A stretch of 64,000 bases of DNA from Pseudomarimonas salicorniae. GTDB lineage: Bacteria > Pseudomonadota > Gammaproteobacteria > Xanthomonadales > Xanthomonadaceae. The stretch is from the NCBI RefSeq assembly GCF_023156535.1, contig NZ_JALNMH010000004.1:124001-188000 (forward strand), in the 5' to 3' direction. Of the stretch, positions 9,634 to 19,760 are shown in pieces (the stretch's first letter is position 1; every line of letters begins with the position of its first letter). The translations under genes were made by a program, and so were the position numbers. A model generated the notes under the pieces. It saw only the letters and a program-made list of their open reading frames with translations, had not been told where the DNA came from and did not search any database.

Positions 9634-10677
9634 TTAGGAACTGCGGCGGGGGGCGGACTTCTTCGCGCCTGCCTTGCTGGCGGTGGACTTCGGCTTGCGC
9701 GCGGCCGCCTTCTTCGCGGTCGGGGCACGCTTGCGCCCCGTGCCGGTTGCCGGGGCGCTCTCACGGCGCGCCGGCTTCGCCGGCGAAGCGGAGTTTCCTC
9801 CCCGCAACGCGGCCAGCTCGGCGCGCAGCGCTCGCAGCTCGCGGGACATCTGCTGGAGCTTGCGGTGGGTACCGTCCATTTCGCTGCGCGTCGGCATGCC
9901 GAGCTGGGCGGCGTGCTGCTCGGCCTCGGCCTGCACCCGCTGACGCAGGCGCATCTGGGTGTTCACCAGCTCGCCGTAGGCACTGCGGAAGTCGGGCGAC
10001 ATCGCCACCTCGGCGTAGGCCTCCTCGGCGGCGTCGACCCAAAGGTCGTAGACGGCGCGCGCCGTATCGAGCTGTCGCCCTGGCTCGCTGCGTTCGACGA
10101 GCTTGTTCTCGAAGCGCTCCATGCCGCGCTGGCTGGCCTTGACCAGCAGCGCGTTGTATTCGGCCTGGGCGCGGGCATGGTCGCTGGCGGCCTGCTGCAG
10201 GGCTTGCCAATGCTGCTGGCGCTCACGGCTGTAGCCGAAGGCTGGCAGCTGGAACTGCGATTCGATGCTGCGGCGCATCGGCTCCAACAATTCCATAAGG
10301 TCCTGGCCGGCCTTCTCGAAACCCCGGGCGCCCTCGCCGTTGACCGCGCGCAGCGCGTCGAGCATGGGATTGCCCTCGCCCAGCGCGCCGCGCCACATCC
10401 CGGCCAGCTTGCCGGCATCCAGCGGCTCACCAGCCCCCATCCGTCCGGCAGCCGCCTGCAGGAACTCCATGAACTGTCGCCCCTGTTCGGCCATGGACTG
10501 GGCCGCGTGGCCAGCATCGGACATCGACTCGGGCATGACCCGGCCAAAGGCCGCCGCCGGGCTGCTCCACGAGTTGGCGTCCGCACCCATGGCATCACGG
10601 GCGAGGCCGGTCCAGCTGTCCCAGAACTGCTTGCCGGCAGCGAACAGATCGCTGTCGGCGCTCGACTTGCCCGCCAT
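9634..10677 (-). CDS. phaE: class III PHA synthase subunit PhaE with histone-like basic C-terminal tail
   Basis: 347 aa. PhaE forms the complex with PhaC that is needed for activity. N-terminal segment FAAGKQFWDSWTGLARDAMG, a long helical central part, and the conserved region AYAEVAMSPDFRSAYGELVNTQMRLRQ identify the family. The start at 10677 has GAGGAG six bases upstream. After residue about 300 the sequence turns into a Lys/Ala/Pro/Arg tail (GRKRAP, KKAAARKPK, GAKKSAPRR) of about 50 residues, resembling the C-termini of PhaF-type phasins and H1-like proteins, which is not part of the standard PhaE core. Confidence 0.9.
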   Translation of the reverse strand: MAGKSSADSDLFAAGKQFWDSWTGLARDAMGADANSWSSPAAAFGRVMPESMSDAGHAAQSMAEQGRQFMEFLQAAAGRMGAGEPLDAGKLAGMWRGALGEGNPMLDALRAVNGEGARGFEKAGQDLMELLEPMRRSIESQFQLPAFGYSRERQQHWQALQQAASDHARAQAEYNALLVKASQRGMERFENKLVERSEPGRQLDTARAVYDLWVDAAEEAYAEVAMSPDFRSAYGELVNTQMRLRQRVQAEAEQHAAQLGMPTRSEMDGTHRKLQQMSRELRALRAELAALRGGNSASPAKPARRESAPATGTGRKRAPTAKKAAARKPKSTASKAGAKKSAPRRSS

Positions 10678-10770
10678 TCACTACTCCTCGAGACCCGGCC
10701 GCCCGGGCGTCTCTGCACGATGTTAACAAGCAAGTCCGCGCGGCATCAGGCGACTTGGCGCGCTGGAAAC

Positions 10771-10798
10771 GAAAAAGCGGACCGAAGTCCGCTTTTTC
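10771..10798 (-). terminator. Rho-independent terminator of the pnp operon
   Basis: 12-bp perfect stem (GAAAAAGCGGAC with its complement). On the minus strand the loop is cTTCGg, the extra-stable UUCG tetraloop, and the stem ends in TTTTTC, so the minus strand is the working orientation. It lies 26 bp past the pnp stop. Confidence 0.9.
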
Positions 10799-10823
10799 GC
10801 TGCAGCCGGTTGACAGGGCGAGA

Positions 10824-12923
10824 TCAGCTCGCTGCGTCTTCCAGCACGGCCTTCATCGACAGGCGGATGCGGCCCTGCTTGTCGACTTCCAGCACCTTGA
10901 CCTTGACCACATCGCCTTCCTTGAGCTTGTCCGAGACCTTCTCGACGCGCTCGTTGGAGATCTGCGACACGTGAACGAGGCCATCCTTGCCCGGCGCGAT
11001 GGTCACGAAGGCGCCGAAGTCCATCAGCTTGGCGACCTTGCCTTCGTAGATCCGTCCCGGCTCGACGTCCGAGGTAATCTGCTCGATGCGTGCCTTGGCC
11101 GCTTCGGCGGCGGCGCGGTTGACCGACGCGATGACGATGGTGCCGTCGTCCTGGATGTCGATCTGCGTGCCGGTTTCCTTGGTGATGGCCTGGATGGTCG
11201 AGCCACCCTTGCCGATCACCTCGCGGATCTTGTCCGGATGGATGCGCATGGTCAGCAGGCGCGGGGCGTACTCGGACATCTCGGCGCGCGGCTGCGACAG
11301 GCCCTTGGCCATCTCGCCGAGGATGTGCAGGCGACCTTCCTTGGCCTGCTCCAGGGCGATCTTCATGATCTCCTCGGTGATGCCCTCGATCTTGATGTCC
11401 ATCTGCAGGGCGGAGATGCCCTCGGAGGAACCGGCCACCTTGAAGTCCATGTCGCCGAGGTGATCCTCATCGCCCAGGATGTCGGACAGGACGACAAAGC
11501 GCTCGCCTTCCTTGACCAGGCCCATGGCGATGCCGGCCACCGGCGCCTTGACCGGCACGCCCGCGTCCATCAGCGCCAGCGAGGAGCCGCAGACCGACGC
11601 CATCGACGAGGAGCCGTTCGACTCGGTGATCTCGGAGACTACGCGAACCGTGTAGGGGAACTCTTCCATGCTCGGCATCACTGCCAGCACGCCGCGCTTG
11701 GCAAGGCGGCCGTGGCCGATCTCGCGACGCTTCGGCGCGCCGAAGCGCCCGCACTCACCGACCGAGAAGGGCGGGAAGTTGTAGTGGAACAGGAAGTTTT
11801 CCTTGTACTCACCGGCGACCGCATCGATGATCTGGCCGTCGCGCGCGGTGCCCAGGGTGACCATGACGATGGCCTGGGTCTCGCCGCGGGTGAACAGCGC
11901 GGAGCCGTGGGTGCGCGGCAGGACGCCGGCCTTGACGCTGATCGGGCGAACGGTGTTCAGCTGACGACCGTCGATGCGGACCTTGGTGTCGAGCACCGAG
12001 TCGCGCATGGTGCGGTATTCGATCTCACCGAACTCCTTGCCCAGCTCGGCGCTGCTCCAGCCTTCCGCCTCGGCCCTGGGAGCCAGCTTCTCCATCACCG
12101 ACTTGCGGATGGCAGAGATGGCGTCGCGGCGCTGAAGCTTGTCGACGATCTTGAAGGCGTCGGCCAGCTGGCCGCCCACGGCTTCCTTGAGCGCGGCGAT
12201 CAGCGATTCGTTCTTGACCGGAGCGGTCCACTCGCAGGTCTTGGCGCCGGCCTCGGCCACCAGTTCCTGGATGGCGTTGATCGCCTTCTGCATCTCACGG
12301 TGACCGAAGGTCACGGCGCCGAGCATCACTTCCTCGCTCAGCAGCTGCGCTTCGGACTCGACCATCAGCACCGCGTTCGCGGTACCGGCGACCACCAGCT
12401 CAAGCTTGGATTCCTTCAGCTCGGAGGCCGTCGGGTTGAGGATGTACTGGCCGTCCTTGTAGCCGACCTTGGCGGCTGCGATCGGGCCCTTGAACGGGGT
12501 GCCGGCCAGGGCCAGCGCCGCCGAGGCACCGATCATGGCCGGGATGTCGCCGTCGACTTCCGGGTTCAGCGAGATCACCTGGGCGATGATCTGGACTTCG
12601 TTCTTGTAGTCCTCCGGGAACAGCGGACGGATCGGACGGTCGATCAGGCGGGAAACCAGCGTTTCCTTTTCGGTCGGACGGCCTTCACGCTTGAAGAAGC
12701 CGCCGGGGATGCGTCCGCCGGCATAGAACTTCTCGACGTAGTCGACGGTGAGCGGGAAGAAATCCTGCCCCTCACGGCCCGACTTGGCGGCCACCGCGGT
12801 GACCAGCACCACCGTGCCGTCCACGGAGACCATGACGGCTCCGCTGGCCTGACGGGCGATCTCGCCGGTCTCGAGGGTGACAGTGTGCGATCCGTACTGG
12901 AACGACTTGGTTACTTTCGCCAC
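10824..12923 (-). CDS. pnp: polyribonucleotide nucleotidyltransferase (PNPase)
   Basis: 699 aa, normal length. Phosphorolytic 3'-5' exoribonuclease and degradosome component. Two RNase PH domains: the first contains [30 protein letters not shown], the second [16 protein letters not shown] with the catalytic-site region [22 protein letters not shown]. These are followed by a KH domain ([20 protein letters not shown]) and a C-terminal S1 domain ([31 protein letters not shown]). Downstream of rpsO as in E. coli, with a hairpin in the gap. Confidence 0.98.
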   Translation of the reverse strand: MAKVTKSFQYGSHTVTLETGEIARQASGAVMVSVDGTVVLVTAVAAKSGREGQDFFPLTVDYVEKFYAGGRIPGGFFKREGRPTEKETLVSRLIDRPIRPLFPEDYKNEVQIIAQVISLNPEVDGDIPAMIGASAALALAGTPFKGPIAAAKVGYKDGQYILNPTASELKESKLELVVAGTANAVLMVESEAQLLSEEVMLGAVTFGHREMQKAINAIQELVAEAGAKTCEWTAPVKNESLIAALKEAVGGQLADAFKIVDKLQRRDAISAIRKSVMEKLAPRAEAEGWSSAELGKEFGEIEYRTMRDSVLDTKVRIDGRQLNTVRPISVKAGVLPRTHGSALFTRGETQAIVMVTLGTARDGQIIDAVAGEYKENFLFHYNFPPFSVGECGRFGAPKRREIGHGRLAKRGVLAVMPSMEEFPYTVRVVSEITESNGSSSMASVCGSSLALMDAGVPVKAPVAGIAMGLVKEGERFVVLSDILGDEDHLGDMDFKVAGSSEGISALQMDIKIEGITEEIMKIALEQAKEGRLHILGEMAKGLSQPRAEMSEYAPRLLTMRIHPDKIREVIGKGGSTIQAITKETGTQIDIQDDGTIVIASVNRAAAEAAKARIEQITSDVEPGRIYEGKVAKLMDFGAFVTIAPGKDGLVHVSQISNERVEKVSDKLKEGDVVKVKVLEVDKQGRIRLSMKAVLEDAAS

Positions 12924-12969
12924 GTTGTATTTGCCCTTATCTCAGTGTCTGGCCGGCGCCCGGCGGAAA

Positions 12970-12988
12970 GGCCGGCCCAAGGCCGGCC
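12970..12988 (-). promoter_or_regulatory. rpsO-pnp intergenic hairpin
   Basis: Perfect 8-bp stem GGCCGGCC / GGCCGGCC with a 3-nt loop, followed on the minus strand by TTTCC. It sits between the rpsO stop (13002) and the pnp start (12923). In E. coli this interval holds the rpsO attenuator and the RNase III site used in pnp autoregulation; the position suggests the same role here. Confidence 0.6.
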
Positions 12989-13001
12989 ACGAGGGTCCGG
13001 C

Positions 13002-13262
13002 TCAGCGGCGCAGACCGAGACGCTCGATCAGCGTCTTGTAGCGCTCGGCATCGCTGGTCTTCAGGTAGCCGAGCAGCGAACGGCGCTGGTTGACGAGCTT
13101 GAGCAGACCGCGGCGGGAGTGATGATCCTGCTTGTGCACCTTGAAGTGCTCGGTGAGCTGCTCGATGCGCGCGGAGAGCAGGGCGACCTGCACTTCCGGG
13201 GACCCGGTGTCGTTCGGGCTGCGCTTGTATTCGTCGATGATCTTGCTGGTGTCGATGGACAT
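13002..13262 (-). CDS. rpsO: 30S ribosomal protein S15
   Basis: 86 aa from the ATG at 13262, giving [20 protein letters not shown]. Primary 16S rRNA-binding protein that organises the platform of the 30S subunit. Conserved signatures: [42 protein letters not shown] and LLGYLK. An upstream in-frame start at 13316 would add 18 residues with no family similarity. Followed by pnp. Confidence 0.98.
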   Translation of the reverse strand: MSIDTSKIIDEYKRSPNDTGSPEVQVALLSARIEQLTEHFKVHKQDHHSRRGLLKLVNQRRSLLGYLKTSDAERYKTLIERLGLRR

Positions 13263-13429
13263 GTGTGCCTCTTTGAGATGCGAAGTCGGCAGGAACTGCG
13301 GGATTACCCGCGGCACCGCCTGGCCCGCCGGTTGGAAAGAAAAACGCGTGTAAAGCTTTTCAAGTATAGCCCGGGCAGGACCGCAGTCTCAAGGAAGACC
13401 CCGCGCCCCGCTCCGGGCGTGTCGCCCGT

Positions 13430-14347
13430 TCACGCCTCGGGCGGGGAATTGAACAGCCGGTCCGGGTGGAGGACCGACTCGGCGTCCACCCGGCCACGAC
13501 CCATGGCCCTGTCCCCGACCCAGAGGATGTACTCGCCGGGCGGCGCGTCCAGCGGCACACGCTGGCCCTGGCGCAGCCGCACGGCGCGCTCCGCATCAAC
13601 GGACAACCCGGGCAGGTGGCGCAGACCCGACTCCAGCGGCAGCAGGAAGGTCGGCCGCTCGGCCGGATCGGCCGCGGCCAGCGACTCGAGGGTGTGCATA
13701 ACCGGCGCCCGGAACGGCTCGACCCAGAGCCGGCGGAGGGCCGTGACGTGGGCCCCGCAGCCCAGCGCCTCGCCCAGATCGCGGACCAGGCTGCGGATAT
13801 AGGTGCCACTGCCGCATTCGACCTCGAGTTCCAGCAGCTCGCCATCCAGTCGCAGCAGCTGGATGCCATGCACCTCGACCTGGCGCGGCTCCAGCTCGAA
13901 GTCCTCGCCGGCGCGAGCCCGGCGATAGGCCGGCACGCCGTCGCGCTTGAGTGCCGAATAGGCGGGCGGACGCTGCAGGATGGTGCCGGTCAGGGGCGGC
14001 AGCCGGGTCTCGACGTCGGCCTTGGAGAGCGCTGGCACCGGCCGCTCGAGCACCGCCTCGCCGTCTGCGTCCTCGGTGTCGGTGGTGACGCCGAGCCGCG
14101 CCTCGACCCGGTAGGCCTTGCGGGAGCCCAGCAGAAGACCGGCGATCTTGGTCGCCTCACCAAAGCAGATCGGAAGCAGTCCGGTGGCGAGCGGATCAAG
14201 TGAGCCGGTATGACCCGCCTTGGCGGCGCGGAACAGGTGCCGCGCCCGCTGCAGGGCCTGGTTGGAGCTGATCCCACGAGGCTTGTCCAGCAGCAGCAGG
14301 CCGTCGACCGGCTGCCAGGCCGGCCGGGGTGACCGCCTGCCCTTCAT
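13430..14347 (-). CDS. truB: tRNA pseudouridine(55) synthase TruB
   Basis: 305 aa. Isomerises U55 in the T loop of tRNAs. N-terminal DGLLLLDKPRGISSNQALQ, catalytic motif GHTGSLDPLATGLLPI (nucleophilic Asp at about 51), then YRVEARLGVTTDTEDADG and GTYIRSLVRDLGEALGCGAHVTALRRL, all standard TruB. A C-terminal PUA-like extension follows (GQRVPLDAPPGEYILWVG). It begins 3 bp after the rbfA stop, so the pair is coupled. Confidence 0.97.
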   Translation of the reverse strand: MKGRRSPRPAWQPVDGLLLLDKPRGISSNQALQRARHLFRAAKAGHTGSLDPLATGLLPICFGEATKIAGLLLGSRKAYRVEARLGVTTDTEDADGEAVLERPVPALSKADVETRLPPLTGTILQRPPAYSALKRDGVPAYRRARAGEDFELEPRQVEVHGIQLLRLDGELLELEVECGSGTYIRSLVRDLGEALGCGAHVTALRRLWVEPFRAPVMHTLESLAAADPAERPTFLLPLESGLRHLPGLSVDAERAVRLRQGQRVPLDAPPGEYILWVGDRAMGRGRVDAESVLHPDRLFNSPPEA

Positions 14348-14350
14348 CGA

Positions 14351-14719
14351 TCAGTCGTCCTGCCGCTCGGCCTTGGGCAGGTCGGCCAGCAGGGCTTCGA
14401 TGCGCTCGCCCCGATCGACCGAGTCATCGTAGTGGAAGTGCAACTCGGGGACATGGCGCATGCGCAGGCTACGGCCGAGCTGGAAGCGGACCTCGCGGGC
14501 CAGCTCGCGCAGCGCCTTCAGGGCCTCCGCAGCACGCTCGCTCTCCAGCGCGGTGACGAAGACCTTGGCATGGGCAAGGTCACGCGTGACCTCGACATCG
14601 GACACGCTGACCGACGGCAGCCCGTGCTCGCGCACCGCCTGGTGCACCAGCGTGCCCAGCTCACGGCGGAGCTGGGCGGAAACGCGGTCGGTACGATGGA
14701 AGCTTTTCTGCGACGGCAT
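14351..14719 (-). CDS. rbfA: 30S ribosome-binding factor RbfA
   Basis: 122 aa. Small KH-fold factor needed for late 30S maturation and 16S 5'-end processing. Family pattern: N-terminal RTDRVSAQLRRELGTLVHQAV, central VSVSDVEVTRDLAHAKVFVT, and C-terminal LGRSLRMRHVPELHFHYDDSVDRGERIEALL. Lies between infB and truB in the conserved operon. Confidence 0.96.
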   Translation of the reverse strand: MPSQKSFHRTDRVSAQLRRELGTLVHQAVREHGLPSVSVSDVEVTRDLAHAKVFVTALESERAAEALKALRELAREVRFQLGRSLRMRHVPELHFHYDDSVDRGERIEALLADLPKAERQDD

Positions 14720-14800
14720 GGGTGAGACTCCGAATCAGGACCGGGGGAGCGAGCGTTGCCGGGGGGAGCAGCCGCCGCTCGCGACGACCGCCCTGCCCTT

Positions 14801-14832
14801 CTGAGCCCTAGACCCTAGCCCCTGAGCCCTGA
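14801..14832. repeat. short GAGCCCT/CCCTAG tandem tract between infB and rbfA
   Basis: In the 117-bp infB-rbfA gap the + strand carries imperfect copies of a 7-8 nt unit (TGAGCCCT, AGACCCT, AGCCCCT, GAGCCCT). It is non-coding and has no hairpin. Its function is unknown. Confidence 0.5.
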
Positions 14833-14836
14833 ACAC

Positions 14837-17425
14837 TCACAGCGTCCGCTGGACCTCGACGCGCTCGTAGCACTCGATCTGATCGCCCGGCTTCACGTCG
14901 TTGTACTGCTTGACCGCGATGCCGCACTCGGTGCCATTGCGCACTTCCTCGACGTTTTCCTTGAAGCGGCGCAGCGACTCGAGCTCGCCCTGGAAGATCA
15001 CCGTGTTGTTGCGCAGCACGCGGATCGGCTTGCTGCGACGGACCACGCCCTCGACCACCATCGAACCGGCCACCGCGCCAAACTTCGAGCTGCGGAAGAC
15101 GTCGCGAACCTCGGCGATGCCGATGATCTCCTCGCGCACCTCGACGCCGAGCAGACCGGATGCCACCTGCTTCACCTGGTCGATCACGTCATAGATGATC
15201 GAGAAGTAGCGCAGGTCCAGAGCGTTGGTCTCGATGACCCGGCGGGCAGCGGCGTCGGCGCGCACATTGAAGCCGATGACAACCGCCTTGGAAGCCGCGG
15301 CGAGCGTGGCGTCCGACTCGGTGATGCCACCGACGCCCGAGGCGATCACGTTGATCCGGATCTGCTCGTTGGACAGGCTGGTCAGCGCATCGCGGAGCGC
15401 CTCGACCGAGCCCTGCACGTCCGCCTTCACCACCAGGTTGAGCTGCTGCTGCTCGGCACCCTGGCCCATCTGGGCCATGATGTCCTCCATGCGGTTGCCA
15501 GCCTGCTTGACCAGCCGCGACTCGCGCTTCTTGGCCTCTCGCTGCTGCGCCACGTCCTTGGCCAGGCGCTCGTCCTCGACCACGACGAAGTCATCGCCCG
15601 CATCCGGCACGCCGGACAGGCCGAGCATGACCACCGGAATCGACGGCCCGGCGCTGTCGACCTGTTTTCCGGCCTCGTCGAACAGGGCACGCACGCGGCC
15701 GTACTGCGTGCCGCAGACCACGTAGTCGCCCTTGTTCAGGGTGCCCTGCTGGACCAGCACCGTGGCCACTGGGCCGCGGCCCTTGTCCAGCGCCGACTCG
15801 ACCACCACGCCCTGGGCGCGGCCTTCGACCACGGCCTGCAGCTCCATGACCTCGGCCTGGATCGAGATCGCATCGAGCAGCGCATCCACGCCCATGCCGG
15901 TCTTCGCCGAGACGGGGACGAACTGGGTGTCGCCACCCCATTCCTCCGGCACCACCTCGAGCTTCACCAGCCCTTGTTTGACGTGCTCGGGATCGGCACC
16001 CGACTTGTCCATCTTGTTGACCGCCACAATGATCGGCACGCCGGCGGCCCGGGCATGCTGCACCGCCTCGGCGGTCTGCGGCATGACGCCGTCGTCGGCG
16101 GCGACCACGATGACCACGATGTCTGTCAGTTTTGCGCCGCGCGCGCGCATCGAGGTGAACGCGGCATGGCCGGGCGTATCGAGGAAGCTGATCACTCCGC
16201 GGTCGGTTTCTACGTGGTAGGCACCGATGTGCTGGGTGATGCCGCCGGCCTCGCCCGAGGCGACCTTGGTGCTGCGGATGTAATCCAGCAGCGAGGTCTT
16301 GCCGTGGTCGACGTGGCCCATGATGGTGACCACCGGCGGACGGGTGTGCTTCTCGCCCTCGACCTCCGCGTGGGCGATCAGCGCCTGCTCGGCGTCATCG
16401 TCGCTGGCGCGCACGGCTCGGTGGCCGAGCTCCTCAACCGCCAGGACCGCGGTGTCGTGATCGATGGCCTGGTTGATGGTTGCCATGACGCCCATCTTGA
16501 ACAGCGCCTTGACCACCTCACCGCCCTTCATTGCCAGCTTCTGCGCCAGCTCGGTGACCAGGATGGAGTCCCCGATCTGCACCTCGCGGGTGACCGGAGC
16601 GGTCGGCCGGGAGAACCCGTGGGGACCGCCGGACTGCCGCGACTGCTCCTTGGCCGGGCGGCCGCGCCGCTTGCTGGCAGCGCCGCGACGGGCGGCCATG
16701 GCCTTGGACAGGTGCAGTTCGCCCTTGGCGAAGCGGCTGCTGCTGTCGTCATCGTCGCGCACGTGGACGCGCGCCGGCTTCTGGGCGCGGTGCTTGTCGT
16801 TCTCGCGGCGCGGCGGAACCGGGGGTGCCGGCGGCTCGGCACGGGCGGCCCCGGCCGCGCGCGGGGCGCTGGCAGGCTGCGCCGCGTCGGCGGCCGCGCG
16901 CAGGGCCTCCTCGGCGCGCTGGCGCTCGGCCTCTTCCTCACGCGCCTTGCGCTCGGCCTCTTCCTCGGCGCGGCGCTTGGCTTCCTCTTCCTCGCGCTTG
17001 CGGTCGGCCTCGCGCAGAGCGGCCTCCTCGGCCTCGTTGCGGCGCTGGGAGTCGGCCAGCAGGCGCTGGGCCTCCTCGCGCTCGGCGCGCTGATCATCCT
17101 GTTCCTCGACCAGCTCCCGCTTCACGTACGTGCGCTTCTGGCGCACCTCGACGGCCACCGTGGTCTTGCTCTTGCCGGCGGCGACAGTGATCTCCTGCAC
17201 CTTGCGGCGCTTGAGCGTGATCTGCTTCGGCGCAGCGGCCTCGACCGGCGCATCGGACTTGCCATGCGAGCGGCGAAGGAATCCGAGAAGCTTCATCTTC
17301 TCGGTCGGCGTCACCACCTGATCCGGCCCCTCGAAGCTCATGCCGGCCTCCGCCAGCTGCTCAAGCAGCTTTTCAACCGGGGTGCCGACCAGCTTGGCGA
17401 GCGAACGTACCGTAACTTCGGACAT
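14837..17425 (-). CDS. infB: translation initiation factor IF-2
   Basis: 862 aa. GTPase that brings fMet-tRNA to the 30S initiation complex. It has the N-terminal IF2_N module ([20 protein letters not shown]), a second IF2-associated stretch, a long charged Glu/Ala/Arg-rich region (about 110-260), and the G domain at about 365 onward: [15 protein letters not shown] (G1), DTPGHAAF (G3), [10 protein letters not shown] (G4). Domains II-IV end in [22 protein letters not shown]. The start at 17425 gives [14 protein letters not shown]. Downstream of nusA. Confidence 0.98.
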   Translation of the reverse strand: MSEVTVRSLAKLVGTPVEKLLEQLAEAGMSFEGPDQVVTPTEKMKLLGFLRRSHGKSDAPVEAAAPKQITLKRRKVQEITVAAGKSKTTVAVEVRQKRTYVKRELVEEQDDQRAEREEAQRLLADSQRRNEAEEAALREADRKREEEEAKRRAEEEAERKAREEEAERQRAEEALRAAADAAQPASAPRAAGAARAEPPAPPVPPRRENDKHRAQKPARVHVRDDDDSSSRFAKGELHLSKAMAARRGAASKRRGRPAKEQSRQSGGPHGFSRPTAPVTREVQIGDSILVTELAQKLAMKGGEVVKALFKMGVMATINQAIDHDTAVLAVEELGHRAVRASDDDAEQALIAHAEVEGEKHTRPPVVTIMGHVDHGKTSLLDYIRSTKVASGEAGGITQHIGAYHVETDRGVISFLDTPGHAAFTSMRARGAKLTDIVVIVVAADDGVMPQTAEAVQHARAAGVPIIVAVNKMDKSGADPEHVKQGLVKLEVVPEEWGGDTQFVPVSAKTGMGVDALLDAISIQAEVMELQAVVEGRAQGVVVESALDKGRGPVATVLVQQGTLNKGDYVVCGTQYGRVRALFDEAGKQVDSAGPSIPVVMLGLSGVPDAGDDFVVVEDERLAKDVAQQREAKKRESRLVKQAGNRMEDIMAQMGQGAEQQQLNLVVKADVQGSVEALRDALTSLSNEQIRINVIASGVGGITESDATLAAASKAVVIGFNVRADAAARRVIETNALDLRYFSIIYDVIDQVKQVASGLLGVEVREEIIGIAEVRDVFRSSKFGAVAGSMVVEGVVRRSKPIRVLRNNTVIFQGELESLRRFKENVEEVRNGTECGIAVKQYNDVKPGDQIECYERVEVQRTL

Positions 17426-17513
17426 GTGACTTCCTGTTCGGGGGCGCCCCTTGGCGCCCGAGAAAACGCGACATTCTATCCCGACCGCCTACGCGGCCCA
17501 AAAGCACAAGGCC

Positions 17514-19022
17514 CTATGAGGCGGCCTTCTCAAGTCGCGCGATCTCGTCGGCGCGGGCAGCGAGGATCAGCGCCGCGGCGAGCTCCTCGTCCATGCCGTC
17601 GATGTCGCTGATCTCGTCGGCGGCCAGCTCGGCGAGGTCCTCACGGCTCTGGACGCCGCGGGCGGCGAGCGCGTAGGCGATACCGTCGGTCATGCCGGGC
17701 AGGCCGAGCAGATCCTCGGTGGGTTTGTGCTCCTCGAGCTCCTCCTCGACCGCCAGCGCCTCGTTGAGCAGGGCGTCGCGGGCGCGGGCGCGGAGTTCCT
17801 CGACGATGTCCTCGTCGAAGCCTTCCACCGCCAGCAGCTCGCCGGCCGGCACGTAGGCGATTTCCTCGACCGTCGAGAAGCCCTCGGCGACCAGGATGCC
17901 GGCGATTTCCTCGTCGACTTCCAGCTTGTCCTGGAACAGCTGCCGCGCGGCGGCCTGCTCGGACTCGCTCTTCTGGGTGATCTGGTCCTGGGTCATCACG
18001 TTGAGCTGCCAGCCGGTCATCTTGCTGGCCAGGCGCACGTTCTGCCCGCCCTTACCGATCGCCTGGGCGAGCCGATCCTCGGCCACCGCGATATCCATCG
18101 AGTGACGTTCTTCGTCGACGATGATCGACTGGACCTCGGCCGGCGCCATGCCGTTGATGACGAACTGTGCCGGGTTGTCGCTCCACAGCACGATGTCGAT
18201 GCGCTCGCCGTTGAGCTCGTTCGACACCGCCTGCACGCGCGAGCCGCGCATGCCGATGCAGGCGCCGATCGGATCGGTGCGGTGATCATGGGCCAGCACG
18301 GCGATCTTGGCGCGATCGCCCGGGTCACGCGCGGCGGCCTTGATCTCGACCAGGCCCTGGCCCACTTCCGGGACCTCGAGCTTGAACAGCTCGATCATGA
18401 ATTCCGGTGCGGTGCGCGACATGAACAGCTGCGGCCCGCGCACTTCGGCGCGCACGTCATAAAGGTAGCCGCGGACGCGGTCGCCGGCGCGCATCACGTC
18501 GCGCGGGATGGCCTTGTCCTTGGGGATGAAGGCCTCGGCATTGCCGCCGAGATCGACATAGACATTGCCGCGCTCGACGCGCTTGACGATGCCGGTGATC
18601 AGCTCTCCGACGCGATCCTTGTAGGCATCGACGACCAGGGCGCGCTCGGCCTCGCGCACGCGCTGCACGATGACCTGCTTGGCCGCCTGGGCGGCGATGC
18701 GGCCGAACTCGGCGTTCTCGACCTGCTCCTCGACGAACTCGCCGACCTGCGCCTCGGGGTTGTCGTCGACCACGTCCATGAGGCGGATCTGCCGGTCGGG
18801 CGACTCCATCACCACGTCGTCGGCGACGATCTCCCAGCGGCGGAAGGTCTCGTAGCTGCCGTCCTTCGGGTTGATCTTCACCCGCATCAGGGTGTCCTCA
18901 TCCGGGTAGCGCTTGCGAGCAGCCGAGGCCAGCGCGGCCTCCATGGCCTCGATGATCACGCTGCGGGCGACGCCTTTCTCGTTGGCGACCGCCTCAACCA
19001 CCATCAACAGTTCCTTGCTCAT
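17514..19022 (-). CDS. nusA: transcription termination/antitermination protein NusA
   Basis: 502 aa, close to E. coli's 495. Binds RNA polymerase and modulates pausing, termination and antitermination. It has an N-terminal polymerase-binding domain (MSKELLMVVEAVANEKGV), an S1 domain (ITGIVKRVERGNVYVDLGGNAEAFIP), KH domains (DPIGACIGMRGSRVQAVSNE; RLAQAIGKGGQNVRLASKMT), and two C-terminal helix-hairpin acidic repeats typical of gammaproteobacterial NusA. Between rimP and infB. Confidence 0.98.
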   Translation of the reverse strand: MSKELLMVVEAVANEKGVARSVIIEAMEAALASAARKRYPDEDTLMRVKINPKDGSYETFRRWEIVADDVVMESPDRQIRLMDVVDDNPEAQVGEFVEEQVENAEFGRIAAQAAKQVIVQRVREAERALVVDAYKDRVGELITGIVKRVERGNVYVDLGGNAEAFIPKDKAIPRDVMRAGDRVRGYLYDVRAEVRGPQLFMSRTAPEFMIELFKLEVPEVGQGLVEIKAAARDPGDRAKIAVLAHDHRTDPIGACIGMRGSRVQAVSNELNGERIDIVLWSDNPAQFVINGMAPAEVQSIIVDEERHSMDIAVAEDRLAQAIGKGGQNVRLASKMTGWQLNVMTQDQITQKSESEQAAARQLFQDKLEVDEEIAGILVAEGFSTVEEIAYVPAGELLAVEGFDEDIVEELRARARDALLNEALAVEEELEEHKPTEDLLGLPGMTDGIAYALAARGVQSREDLAELAADEISDIDGMDEELAAALILAARADEIARLEKAAS

Positions 19023-19059
19023 TGCTCCAGCTCCAGCACGCCCGGGGCGCGGTGTCGTG

Positions 19060-19599
19060 TCATTCCTCGGGACCGGCCTCGCCAGCCGGTGTGTTCTTGC
19101 CGCGCCGCTGGCGCGGCGGCTTCTTCTCGGCCTGGTCGAACTGCGGCACCAGGCGCGCCTTCTGCACGTTGCCGACCTGCACGGTGAACTCGCCGGATTC
19201 GTCGGCGATGGTCACCGCCTCGCCCTCGACCCGGGCGATCCGGCCGTTCAGCCGCCGCCTGCCCTCGACCGGCACCAGCAGCGCCAGCTTGGCCTGCTCG
19301 CCAAGGAAACGCGCGTAGTGCGCGGCCTCGAACAGCGGGCGGTCCATGCCGGGCGAGGACACCTCGAGGTTGTAGTTGCCGGGGATCGGATCGTGGATGT
19401 CGAGCAGCGCGCTGATCTCGCGGCTGACCGTCTCGCAATCCTCGATGCCGACATGACGGCCCTCGACGTCGACGTAGATGCGCAGCAGCGACTGCGACGC
19501 GCCCGGCACGAACTCGATGCCCCACAGGAACAGCCCGCCGCCCAGATCGGCGATGGCCGGACCCAGCAGGTTTCCAAGCTGTTCAACGCGGTTGCTCAT
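19060..19599 (-). CDS. rimP: ribosome maturation factor RimP
   Basis: 179 aa from the ATG at 19599; a longer frame to 19689 runs through a terminator hairpin and is not credible. Required for 30S maturation. Conserved segments: LGGGLFLWGIEFVPGASQSLLRIYVD, IEDCETVSREISALLD, NYNLEVSSPGMDRPLFEAAHYARFLG. The C-terminal end (KKPPRQRRGKNTPAGEAG) is a basic extension past the usual end. Start of the protein-coding part of the nusA-infB operon. Confidence 0.96.
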   Translation of the reverse strand: MSNRVEQLGNLLGPAIADLGGGLFLWGIEFVPGASQSLLRIYVDVEGRHVGIEDCETVSREISALLDIHDPIPGNYNLEVSSPGMDRPLFEAAHYARFLGEQAKLALLVPVEGRRRLNGRIARVEGEAVTIADESGEFTVQVGNVQKARLVPQFDQAEKKPPRQRRGKNTPAGEAGPEE

Positions 19600-19660
19600 C
19601 CAGTCGATCGATCCTGTGTCAAGGCACCACGGCCGCCGGGCTGCGGGCGACGGCCAAAGA

Positions 19661-19683
19661 AAAAGGGGCTCGCGGCCCCTTTT
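19661..19683 (-). terminator. second terminator between metY and rimP
   Basis: 9-bp stem AAAAGGGGC / GCCCCTTTT with a 5-nt loop; on the minus strand the sequence continues TCTTTGG after the T-run. It is 61 bp upstream of the rimP start, so rimP-nusA expression depends on read-through or on a promoter after this point. Confidence 0.8.
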
Positions 19684-19724
19684 GAACACCCAGGTTGGCT
19701 TCCGACGCGTAGTCCGGAAAAGGA

Positions 19725-19747
19725 AAGAGCCTCGCGAGGAGGCTCTT
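19725..19747 (-). terminator. first terminator downstream of metY
   Basis: 9-bp perfect stem AAGAGCCTC / GAGGCTCTT with a 5-nt loop, followed on the minus strand by TTCCTTTTCC. It begins 13 bp after the tRNA CCA end. Confidence 0.75.
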
Positions 19748-19760
19748 CCTGAACCAAAAC

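Noticed and set aside
8527..10974. 815-aa open frame on the + strand
   Set aside because: Antisense to the phaC and phaE genes, which have catalytic residues and family motifs. The translation is rich in low-complexity His/Arg/Gly/Leu as expected from a GC-rich shadow frame.
10755..13802. 1015-aa open frame on the + strand
   Set aside because: Antisense to pnp, rpsO and truB, and contains their terminator. No recognisable domain; a shadow of GC-rich codons.
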